Shown one piece after another: positions 1 through 7,667 of a DNA stretch of 26,291 nucleotides (position 1 is the first letter of the stretch; the number at the start of each line of letters is the position of its first letter). The notes under the pieces are model-generated. The model was given only the letters and a program-made list of their open reading frames with translations. It ran no database searches and had not been told where the DNA came from. Made by a program: the position numbers and the translations under genes. The DNA is taken from NCBI GenBank assembly GCA_964431735.1, contig CAYSLJ010000105.1, forward strand, positions 1 through 26,291. Reading direction: 5' to 3'. Origin of the DNA: CALARM01 sp964431735 (lineage in GTDB: Bacteria > Vulcanimicrobiota > SpSt-956 > JAKJGF01).

Positions 1-26
1 CAAATAAGTTCATACCCATATTAAAA

Positions 27-175
27 CCTGTCCCTGGCCGGACTCTTCCGGAAAATATATGATCCTATTGCGTGACAAACTGGTTTTTTAGACGTTTAAT
101 ATTTTGCATCTATATAATTTATAACTCTCTTTTAATACGGCATATCTTTTCCTCCAGAGCCCGGCCAGGGACAGG
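27..175. repeat. 149-bp segment bounded by a perfect 15-bp inverted repeat
   Basis: CCTGTCCCTGGCCGG at 27-41 is the exact reverse complement of 161-175. After one mismatch the match continues for CTCT, giving about 19 of 20 bases (27-46 against 156-175). The interior is AT-rich and has no ORF. The arms are much more GC-rich than their surroundings. The layout fits a small non-autonomous (MITE-like) element or a dispersed structural repeat. I see no convincing target-site duplication, so mobility is inference only. Confidence 0.5.
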
Positions 176-264
176 AGTGTTTGCCATATTTTTTTGGGTA
201 CCAATTTACCTGTTGCGGTACTAAGGGACTGTAAGAAAATAACTCTGGAAAATTATGGTTTTTG

Positions 265-405
265 TCCTCGCGTTACGCGTTACGCGTCACGATTTTAAAT
301 ATGATAAGGTTATTTTTCTACAACTCCTAAGTTACTAAAAACCATGACCGGTTGGGTCACAACGAAGTATGAGAATTTGTTCCTCCCGTCACTCGTTACG
401 ATTCT
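265..405. repeat. Two heptamer repeat modules (265-297 and 380-405)
   Basis: Each is a tandem of 7-bp units (GCGTTAC or GCGTCAC), opened by CCTC and closed by ACGATT. The first has about three full units. The second has one divergent unit (TCGTTAC) between CCGTCAC and GATTCT. The second shares both flanks with the array at 12387-12426 but is exactly 14 bp (two units) shorter. Confidence 0.8.
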
Positions 406-417
406 AATATAAAAAAG

Positions 418-2952
418 TCAATCTGCAAAGATATTTTTTTCAATAACATGAGAAAATTTATCAAATTCCTCTGCCAGTTCTTCTATAATTTCAGTAATTC
501 TGTATGTATTTTTTTCTTCAGAAACTATTTCAAGCTGAGAAGCCAGTTTATTTAAAACCCTTGCCTCAATATTCGCAAAGGTCCCTTTCATACTATGGGC
601 AAGTATTTTTAGCTCACTGAATTTATTTTTACTGTTATATTTCTTGAGTTTCTCTATCTGTTCAGGTATAAATTCACCTGATTTCTTTATCAGTTCTTTG
701 AGAAATTCTTTATCGCCTGCAAGTCTTTTGAGCAAAACAGATTCATCAAAAATCTCCAGTTCCATGGATTTATGTTCATCACCTTCATCATTATTAGCGG
801 AAGGGACAATTTTTTCTATTACAGTTGATTTATGATTATCAACTGTATTCTTCCTGGATATATGCTTTTCTATTAATGTAAACAGTTCATCAGGATGAAC
901 AGGTTTTGAAATATAAGCGTTCATTCCTGCATTTATACATTTTTCATAATCTTCTTTTAATGCATAGGCTGTCATAGCAATTACAGGTATATTATGATTC
1001 AATACCTTTGAAGAGGGGGAACGAATAATTCCTGTAGCTTCAAATCCGTTCATACCAGGCATTTGAATATCCATAAGCACAAGATCATAGTGACTCTTTT
1101 CAAGAGCTTTTAATGCTTCCGCACCGCTGCTGACAACATATCCTCTGTAACCCAGTTTACCTGTAATATGAAGAGCAACCTGCCGGTTAATTTCATTATC
1201 TTCCACAATAAGAATACGACTTTTATCTGTACAGGAAGCATCAGGTATTTTCAGCATAGTTTTCCTGTGCTTTTCTTCTGTAAAAGTCATATTATTTATG
1301 AGAGTTACAATAGTTTTATAAAGCTGTGCATTTTTTACAGGTTTTGTAAGACATGCGTCAACAAAGGTAGAATATAATTCATTCAGTTCGCTCCGTCTAT
1401 CAAGGGAAGTTAATATAATAATCAGTATATCTTTAAGTGAAGCAGAATTTCTGATATTTTTACACAGTGTTTCTCCATCCATTTCCGGCATTTTTCTATC
1501 GATTATAGCTATTCTGAAAGGGTCTCCCTCTGAGTAAGCCTGATGTAATTTCCCCAGAGCGTAAATACCATTTCCTGCTTCATCACATCTACATCCAAGG
1601 GTAGAGAGATATTTTGTTAAAATCAATCTGTTTGTTCTGTTGTCATCAACTATGAGAATACGCTGACCTTTAAGTTCTACAGGTATAACAGGTTCAGAAG
1701 TGCTGATTTTCGGCCTTTTTTCAAAGACAGAGGTAAAATAAAAATTTGAGCCAAAACCGGATTTGCTTTCAACACCTATAGTTCCCCCCATCATTTCCAC
1801 AAGTTTTCGGGAAATGGCAAGTCCAAGGCCGGAACCTCCATACTTTTTCCCTTCCATACTCTGAGAAAAAGTTTTAAAAAGTTTCTCCAGTGCATCTTCC
1901 GGTATACCGGGGCCTGTGTCGGAGACAGAGAAGTGTAACGTAATATCTTTATCACTTTCTTTTTCCAGATTAATCTCCAGTATTACCTCACCTTTCTCCG
2001 TAAATTTTATGGCATTGCCAATTAAATTGACTAAAACCTGCCTTAACCTGTAAGGATCACCTCTCAAAAGAAAAGGTATATCAAAATTAAAGAGACAATT
2101 CAGTTCAATACCCTTCTGATGTGCTTTTATAGCAAGCAGATCCATTATTTCTTCAATGCTTTTTCTGAGCTCAAAATTGATGAATTCAAGCTCAAGTTTT
2201 CCTGCTTCCACTCTGGAAAAGTCCAGAATATCATTGATAACTGTAAGGAGAGCATCTGAACTTTTATGAATTATTTCTGTATATTCCCTCTGTTCAGGAG
2301 TGAGTTCCGTATCAAGTAAAAGACTGGACATACCAATAATGCCATGCATGGGAGTTCTTATTTCATGACTCATACTGGCAAGAAATTCACTTTTATTAAT
2401 ACTTGCCATTTCAGCCTTATCTGCCATTTCTTTCGCATGATTTATTGCCTCATGAAGTTCTTTCTGGGTCAAAAGAAGTTCTTTCTGTTTTTCTTTCAGA
2501 CTCTTTTCACTCTCTTTAAGTTCCAGATTCCTGTTCCACATTTTCATAAGAGAATCTACAAGACAGTAAAGTTCTACCGGATTAAAAGGTTTTTGTATAT
2601 AATAAATATCGTGTTTTAAACTTTCCCTTATAGTTTCAAGAGATGTATCTGTATAACCTGTAACAATAATAATAATAACATCAGGATCAAACGTTCTGAG
2701 TTCCATAGCTGTCGACAATCCGTCCATGAGAGGCATTTTCATATCCAGTATACACAGAGGAACTCTGTTATTTTTTTCATATTCATCACGGAAATATTCT
2801 AACAGATAGGTACCATCTTTAAATAGTTTGATGTTAAAACCATATTCATCTCCCTTTTTTAAAGATAATCCTTTTTTAATGCCAAATATATCTTTATATA
2901 AACAAAAAAGATATTCTTCGTCATCTGCTATAAAAATAGTTCTGTTTTTCAT
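418..2952 (-). CDS. Hybrid sensor histidine kinase (REC-HisKA-HATPase-REC-REC-HPt)
   Basis: 844-residue multistep phosphorelay kinase with no predicted membrane segment, so it is probably cytoplasmic. Domains seen in order: receiver (acidic pair near residues 10-12, phospho-acceptor Asp70 in ILDMKMPLMDG, Lys121); coiled coil (about 140-185); HisKA with His196 in SHEIRTP; HATPase with N-box Asn309/Asn313, G1 DTGPG at 345-349 and G2 GGSGLGL at 372-378; receiver 2 with Asp485; receiver 3 with Asp628; and a C-terminal HPt domain with His786 in AHSMKG. All catalytic residues are present, so this is a complete BarA-like relay preceded by an extra receiver. A GAGG ribosome-binding site lies just upstream of the ATG. 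The first receiver is closely similar to that of the next kinase (3203-5269), which suggests a shared phosphodonor. The input signal and the output regulator are not visible here. Confidence is high for family, low for pathway. Confidence 0.95.
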   Translation of the reverse strand: MKNRTIFIADDEEYLFCLYKDIFGIKKGLSLKKGDEYGFNIKLFKDGTYLLEYFRDEYEKNNRVPLCILDMKMPLMDGLSTAMELRTFDPDVIIIIVTGYTDTSLETIRESLKHDIYYIQKPFNPVELYCLVDSLMKMWNRNLELKESEKSLKEKQKELLLTQKELHEAINHAKEMADKAEMASINKSEFLASMSHEIRTPMHGIIGMSSLLLDTELTPEQREYTEIIHKSSDALLTVINDILDFSRVEAGKLELEFINFELRKSIEEIMDLLAIKAHQKGIELNCLFNFDIPFLLRGDPYRLRQVLVNLIGNAIKFTEKGEVILEINLEKESDKDITLHFSVSDTGPGIPEDALEKLFKTFSQSMEGKKYGGSGLGLAISRKLVEMMGGTIGVESKSGFGSNFYFTSVFEKRPKISTSEPVIPVELKGQRILIVDDNRTNRLILTKYLSTLGCRCDEAGNGIYALGKLHQAYSEGDPFRIAIIDRKMPEMDGETLCKNIRNSASLKDILIIILTSLDRRSELNELYSTFVDACLTKPVKNAQLYKTIVTLINNMTFTEEKHRKTMLKIPDASCTDKSRILIVEDNEINRQVALHITGKLGYRGYVVSSGAEALKALEKSHYDLVLMDIQMPGMNGFEATGIIRSPSSKVLNHNIPVIAMTAYALKEDYEKCINAGMNAYISKPVHPDELFTLIEKHISRKNTVDNHKSTVIEKIVPSANNDEGDEHKSMELEIFDESVLLKRLAGDKEFLKELIKKSGEFIPEQIEKLKKYNSKNKFSELKILAHSMKGTFANIEARVLNKLASQLEIVSEEKNTYRITEIIEELAEEFDKFSHVIEKNIFAD

Positions 2953-2975
2953 TTTCTGTCCTCTACAGGTTATTG

Positions 2976-3134
2976 TGACGCGTAACGGATAACCATGACG
3001 CGAAAAATATAGATAAAATTAAATAGATTATTTTTTTACAGTTTTTAAAATCTGCAAAAATATAGCTATTACTGAAAAGATGATCTTTTTTTTATCTGTA
3101 AGCGTTCAGCAGTTAGCTGTCAGCTATCAGCTAA
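2976..3134. repeat. Heptamer arrays between the two kinases
   Basis: The 250-bp gap holds a degraded GTGACGC/GTAACGG array (2976-3000) just upstream of the first kinase. It also holds a second type at about 3101-3134, read as TCAGCAG, TTAGCTG, TCAGCTA, TCAGCTA. TCAGCTATCAG at 3120-3130 is an exact inverted copy of 3219-3229, which lies inside the 3' coding end of the second kinase. The rest of the gap is AT-rich and shows no gene. Confidence 0.75.
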
Positions 3135-3202
3135 AGATTACAAAATCTGATTATACAAATAGTCTTAACTAATAGTATTTAATCACATTTATTATGTAAT
3201 TT

Positions 3203-5269
3203 TCATAAAATCTGACTGCTGATAGCTGAACCCTTACTTTTATCTTCCATATCGTTAAACACTTCCCTGATACCTTCAGATATATTCCTTATGGTAAATG
3301 GTTTTATGAAAAATTTCTTAATTCCCGGATATGTTACTTTTTCAATATTTAATTCTTCAGTAAATCCTGTACAGAGTATTACCGGTACAGAGGGACTGAT
3401 CCCATAGATTTCCTGTGCCAGTTGTGTGCCGGTTATGTCAGGCATAGCCTGATCTGTTATAACAAGATCTATATCCGGATTGGCTCTAAAAATATTCAAT
3501 GCTTCCAGACTGTGAGTCGAAACAATCACTTCATACCCCTGACGGTTCAGAATACTCTGGAGCATAACAGCCATGTCTTCATCATCATCTACAACTAAAA
3601 TTTTTTCCTTTCCTGCCGGAACAGTTTCTGAGACTTCTTCTTCCACTGTTTCCGCAGTGATCTCAGGAAGATATACGTCAAAAACACTGCCCTTACCGGG
3701 CTCGCTGAATACTTTAATCTCACCATTATAACTTTTTATAATACCGTGAACAACGGAAAGACCAAGTCCGGTACCTTCTCCCTGTCCTTTTGTAGTAAAA
3801 TAGGGGTCAAAGATTCTTTCCAGAATCTCTCTTGCCATACCATGTCCTGTATCACAGACAGAAAGTTTTATATAATGCCCTTCTTTGAGCTCCTTGTATA
3901 AATTTATATTATCCCTGTTAATATCAATGTCAGTTAATATAATTTCTAAAATTCCGCCATGTTCTTTCATAGCATGAAAAGCATTGGTACAGAGGTTCAT
4001 AAGCACCTGATGAACCTGTGTGGGATCGGCAAGAATTTTGCCGGAAGTGTATTGAATATTTTCTATTATTTCAAGAGTAGAAGGAAGAGAAGGTCTTAAG
4101 AGCTTCAAAACTTCTTTTACAATAAGGCTTATTTCCAGGGGTTTCCTCTCCTGTTCTGTCTGACGGCTGAATGTTAATATCTGTTTCACAAGTTCTCTGG
4201 CACGAAGGCTGGCTTTAAGAACCTGTTTAAGAAATATATGAACGTCTGTGCCGGATGTCACCTCATTGAGTGATAGTTCAGTATAACCTATTATTCCTGA
4301 CAGTATATTATTGAAATCATGAGCTATACCACCTGCAAGGGTACCAAGAGCTTCCATCTTCTGAACCTGTGAAAGCTGTTTTTCAAGTTTAATCTTGTCA
4401 GTTACATCTCTTTTTACAGCCACATAATTGGTAATAAATCCTTCTTTGTCTCTTATAGGAGAAATACAAGCTTCTACCTCATAGAAAGTACCGTCTTTTT
4501 TTCTGTTAATAAAATGGCCGTTCCATATCTTACCTTCTGTAATTGTATGCCACATATTTTTATAAAAGGTCCCGTCATGTTTTCCGCTCTTAAAAAGAGA
4601 GGGTGTTCTGCCTATAACTTCATCTCTTTGATAGCCTGTTATAACTGTAAAAGCAGGGTTCACATACTGAATATTTCCTTTAATGTCTGTTATAATTATT
4701 ATGTCTCCAGAATGTTCTATGGCTTTAGCCATACGGGTTAATGCCTGTTCAATAAGCTTCTGTTCCGCTATTTTTGAGCGAAGCTGTTCATTTACCATTA
4801 TAAGTTCTGCAGTTCTGTCAGCTACCACTTCCTCAAGGTGTTCTTTGTATCTCCTGATTTCCTGGTTTTTATTCCACCCTTTTATAAGAGAATCTACAAG
4901 GCAGTAAAGTTCTTCTTCATTGAAGGGCTTTTTTATATAATATATATCCTGCTTCAAATGTTCCCTTATATCATCAATAGTTATATCTTCCTGACCTGTA
5001 ACTATAATGATAATAACATCAGGATCAATTTTTCTGATTTCAGAAGCAGTAGTCATACCATCCATAAGGGGCATTTTCATATCCAGAATACAGAGAGGAA
5101 CTTTATTTTTATTTTCATACTCCCGTTTAAAATAATTTAAAAGATACAAACCGTCATTAAAAATTTTTAATTTAAAATAACCTTCTATTTCTTTTTTATC
5201 GAATATATATTTATAAGCTTTAAGAACGGTTTTGCTATCATCTGCTATAAAAAGAGTGCTGTTATACAT
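3203..5269 (-). CDS. Hybrid sensor histidine kinase (REC-PAS-HisKA-HATPase-REC)
   Basis: 688 residues from the chosen start. Domains seen: receiver with Asp63 (ILDMKMPLMDG) and a KPF lysine; short coiled coil; PAS with its PAC tail (about 177-291; YVNPAFTVITGY then VAVKRDVT); HisKA with His317 in HDFNN (NtrB type); HATPase with N-box Asn425/Asn429, DTGHG at 473-477 and GTGLGL at 499-504; and a C-terminal receiver with Asp606. The upstream ATG at 5281 would add four residues, has only repeat DNA before it and lacks a ribosome-binding site. The ATG at 5269 has GGGGTG at good spacing and aligns its protein start (MYNSTLFIADD) with the first kinase (MKNRTIFIADD). The last residues (SAISSQIL) are encoded by heptamer-repeat DNA and look like a read-in tail. 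No DNA-binding partner lies nearby. The PAS ligand is unknown. Confidence 0.94.
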   Translation of the reverse strand: MYNSTLFIADDSKTVLKAYKYIFDKKEIEGYFKLKIFNDGLYLLNYFKREYENKNKVPLCILDMKMPLMDGMTTASEIRKIDPDVIIIIVTGQEDITIDDIREHLKQDIYYIKKPFNEEELYCLVDSLIKGWNKNQEIRRYKEHLEEVVADRTAELIMVNEQLRSKIAEQKLIEQALTRMAKAIEHSGDIIIITDIKGNIQYVNPAFTVITGYQRDEVIGRTPSLFKSGKHDGTFYKNMWHTITEGKIWNGHFINRKKDGTFYEVEACISPIRDKEGFITNYVAVKRDVTDKIKLEKQLSQVQKMEALGTLAGGIAHDFNNILSGIIGYTELSLNEVTSGTDVHIFLKQVLKASLRARELVKQILTFSRQTEQERKPLEISLIVKEVLKLLRPSLPSTLEIIENIQYTSGKILADPTQVHQVLMNLCTNAFHAMKEHGGILEIILTDIDINRDNINLYKELKEGHYIKLSVCDTGHGMAREILERIFDPYFTTKGQGEGTGLGLSVVHGIIKSYNGEIKVFSEPGKGSVFDVYLPEITAETVEEEVSETVPAGKEKILVVDDDEDMAVMLQSILNRQGYEVIVSTHSLEALNIFRANPDIDLVITDQAMPDITGTQLAQEIYGISPSVPVILCTGFTEELNIEKVTYPGIKKFFIKPFTIRNISEGIREVFNDMEDKSKGSAISSQIL

Positions 5270-5585
5270 AATACACCCCATTTTCGTGACGCGTAACGCG
5301 TCACGGGAGGATTATCTGTAACTGATAAAAGATTCGATTTTTTCATTTCCTGAAAAGAGATTCTATATATTTATGCAACTATCCTTCTATAAATGTAAGC
5401 GTAGTTACAAAATTATTTTCGTCACACATGTCAGTTCAGGTTTACAATAAAGAAATTTATTTCCCATAAAGGATTTATAGAAGAAAATATAGAATTACAA
5501 TCATTGTAACAGTCATCCTTCACGCGCCACATGTCACCCGTGACGCGTTCCGAATTTAATTAAAACAGAGTGGAGGAACCATCAA
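5270..5585. other. Divergent intergenic region between a kinase and receiver-PilB
   Basis: About 316 bases with no gene; it should contain promoters for both neighbours. It holds a nearly palindromic heptamer array ending in CACGGGAGGA (5284-5311) and another array at about 5519-5550. It also holds an 11-bp inverted repeat (CTTCTATAAAT at 5384-5394, ATTTATAGAAG at 5473-5483), the palindrome at 5495-5509, and three copies of TTACAA (5405, 5442, 5495). I could not assign a convincing -35/-10 pair. Confidence 0.6.
5495..5509. promoter_or_regulatory. Palindrome TTACAATCATTGTAA, candidate operator
   Basis: A perfect 6-3-6 dyad about 76 bp upstream of the receiver-PilB start. The half-site TTACAA recurs in direct orientation at 5405-5410 and 5442-5447. 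Size and symmetry fit a dimeric regulator site. No regulator gene is present in the window, so this is inference. Confidence 0.35.
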
Positions 5586-7667
5586 ATGGCACAGACAGTC
5601 CTTATAATAGAAGATAATTATGTCATGTTGAAGATATGGCAGACAGAACTCGAACGATCAGGGTTCAAGGTACTGACTTCAAATAACAGCCGTCTGGGAA
5701 TGGCAAAAGCAAAAGAAAAACAGCCGAATATTATTCTCGTAGATTCAGTGCTTCCTGATTTAGACGGTTTTGATGTATGTAAAAGACTGAAATCAGATCC
5801 GAAAACATCTGAAATTCCCGTAATAATCATGTCAAATTTCGATAATGCCGATGATCACAGGAACGCAATAAATATCGGTGCCTGTGCATATATGATCAAA
5901 TATCATACAATGCCTGAACGATTGATAGACATGATAACCTATTATACATCTTCCGAAAAGGACGAAGAACCTCCTCCGAGAATGCCTTCGGGAAAACTTA
6001 TGGATATGGAACAGAGAAAGGGAGATCTACTGGCAAAAGCAGGTCTTATAAGTCCACAGCATCTGAAAGAAGCTCTCAAAAAAGTAGGACTTACAGGTAT
6101 TACACTGCCACAGGCTTTAATGGCAATAGAAGCTGTTACAGGCACCCTGAAGGATCAGGTTCTGGAATTTTTCTATGCAGCAGATTATGTAGATCTGTCA
6201 CAGTATCTGCTTGATAAAGATGCTGTCAATCTTGTGACTGCAGATTTTGCAAGACATTTCTCTGTTATTCCTATGAGATTTGATGAAGAAAAATTGATTG
6301 TAGCCATGTCAGATCCTATGGATGTGGAAATAGAAGAAGATTTAAGAACAAGACTCAAGAGACCGATAAAAATGGTCTATGCTCCTGAAGCTGATATACA
6401 GAAGGCTATTGCCATATATTACGGCAGTTCTCTTCCTATGGAAGAAGTTATGGCAGAGATAGAAAGAGACAGAGCAGCCGGAAAACTCGATGATGAAGAA
6501 GACATCATGGTCGGCACCACTCCTGTATCAAAACTTATAGATACTGTAATGACACAGGCTATAGCAATGAAAAGCAGCGATATTCATTTCGAACCGAGAG
6601 CAGAAGGCATGATGGTAAGATTCAGAATAGACGGAGTGCTTCACGACATACAGGTCATCCCGAAAGAAGCTATTGCTCCTGTAGTATCCAGAATAAAGAT
6701 TATTTCAAACCTTGATATTACAGAAAGAAGAAGACCGCAGGACGGAAGGATAGAAATGAAAATAGCAGAAAAAAAGATTGATTTTCGTGTATCCACTACT
6801 CCTGTAGCACTCGGTGAAAAGATAGTTCTCAGAATCCTTGATAAATCAGTTGCATTATACGGTATATCCGAATTAGGACTCAGGTCTATAGAAGAAAAGA
6901 AATTCTTACGTATGTTAAGACAACCTGATGGAATGATTTTAGTTACAGGCCCTACAGGAAGCGGAAAAACTACCAGCCTTTATGCAGCGTTAAATTACCT
7001 GAAATCATCTGAAACAAATATTATAAGTCTTGAAGATCCTGTAGAATTCACCATAGACGGTATAAATCAGATACCGATCAATCCGAAGGTGGATCTCACC
7101 TTTGCTACTGCTCTCAGGTCAGTGTTAAGACAGGATCCGGATATAATAATGATAGGTGAAATAAGGGATCAGGAAACAGCAGAACTCGGTATTCAGGCAG
7201 CACTTACAGGTCATCTGGTTCTGGGGACACTTCATACACGTAATGCTCCGGGAGCAATATCAAGACTTGTAGACATGGGAGTTCCTCCCTATCTGCTGGC
7301 ATCAACTCTTATAGGTGTCATAGCACAGAGGCTTGTCAGAAAAGTCTGCGACAACTGTGCCGAAATATACAAACTCTCACCTGATGCAGATATTTCTGAT
7401 GATTTAAGAGCAGAACTTACAGGTATTGAGTTATCCAGAGGAACAGGATGCGATTTCTGCCGCCAGATGGGCTATCATGGAAGAATAGGCGTTTTTGAAT
7501 TTATGGAAATAAGTAACAGGATAAAGAAACTCATAGTATCAGATGCAGACACTCTGGAACTGACTGAAGTGGCAAGAAGTGAAGGTATGCTTACCCTGAG
7601 AGAAGATGCTACAAGACTTGTAAAAGAAGGAATAACTACGTGGGAGGAAATGGTAACTGTTATATGA
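5586..7667 (+). CDS. Receiver-PilB/GspE fusion: pilus assembly or secretion ATPase
   Basis: 693 residues. It starts with a complete receiver (Asp10, phospho-acceptor Asp53, Lys105). An MshEN/T2SSE N-domain follows (about 140-280), with an R-x-G-x-x-L-x-x-x-G run from Arg144. The ATPase then shows Walker A GPTGSGKT (455-462), the Asp box EDPVE (483-487), Walker B IMIGEIRD (521-528), a His box near 543-550 and paired zinc cysteines C588/C591 and C622/C625. This is the extension-type hexameric motor (PilB/GspE) that drives pilin or pseudopilin assembly from the cytoplasmic side of the inner membrane; the zinc motif argues against PilT. Family members usually lack the receiver. MshEN domains in related motors bind c-di-GMP, so dual control is plausible, but the motif here is imperfect. 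GGAGG precedes the ATG. The stop overlaps the next gene by 4 bp. No PilC or pilin lies nearby. Confidence 0.95.
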   Translation: MAQTVLIIEDNYVMLKIWQTELERSGFKVLTSNNSRLGMAKAKEKQPNIILVDSVLPDLDGFDVCKRLKSDPKTSEIPVIIMSNFDNADDHRNAINIGACAYMIKYHTMPERLIDMITYYTSSEKDEEPPPRMPSGKLMDMEQRKGDLLAKAGLISPQHLKEALKKVGLTGITLPQALMAIEAVTGTLKDQVLEFFYAADYVDLSQYLLDKDAVNLVTADFARHFSVIPMRFDEEKLIVAMSDPMDVEIEEDLRTRLKRPIKMVYAPEADIQKAIAIYYGSSLPMEEVMAEIERDRAAGKLDDEEDIMVGTTPVSKLIDTVMTQAIAMKSSDIHFEPRAEGMMVRFRIDGVLHDIQVIPKEAIAPVVSRIKIISNLDITERRRPQDGRIEMKIAEKKIDFRVSTTPVALGEKIVLRILDKSVALYGISELGLRSIEEKKFLRMLRQPDGMILVTGPTGSGKTTSLYAALNYLKSSETNIISLEDPVEFTIDGINQIPINPKVDLTFATALRSVLRQDPDIIMIGEIRDQETAELGIQAALTGHLVLGTLHTRNAPGAISRLVDMGVPPYLLASTLIGVIAQRLVRKVCDNCAEIYKLSPDADISDDLRAELTGIELSRGTGCDFCRQMGYHGRIGVFEFMEISNRIKKLIVSDADTLELTEVARSEGMLTLREDATRLVKEGITTWEEMVTVI

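Larger units (their letters stand above)
1..417. other. Gene-free region downstream of the first kinase
   Basis: I see no credible coding region in these 417 bases. The stretch holds a long inverted repeat (27-46 with 156-175) and two heptamer arrays (about 265-297 and 380-405). It also holds a 9-bp inverted repeat (ATGGTTTTT at 255-263, AAAAACCAT at 337-345) that encloses the first array. Both arrays read GTAACG/GTGACG on the minus strand, the strand of the kinase that ends at 418. I see no clear intrinsic terminator for that kinase. Confidence 0.7.
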
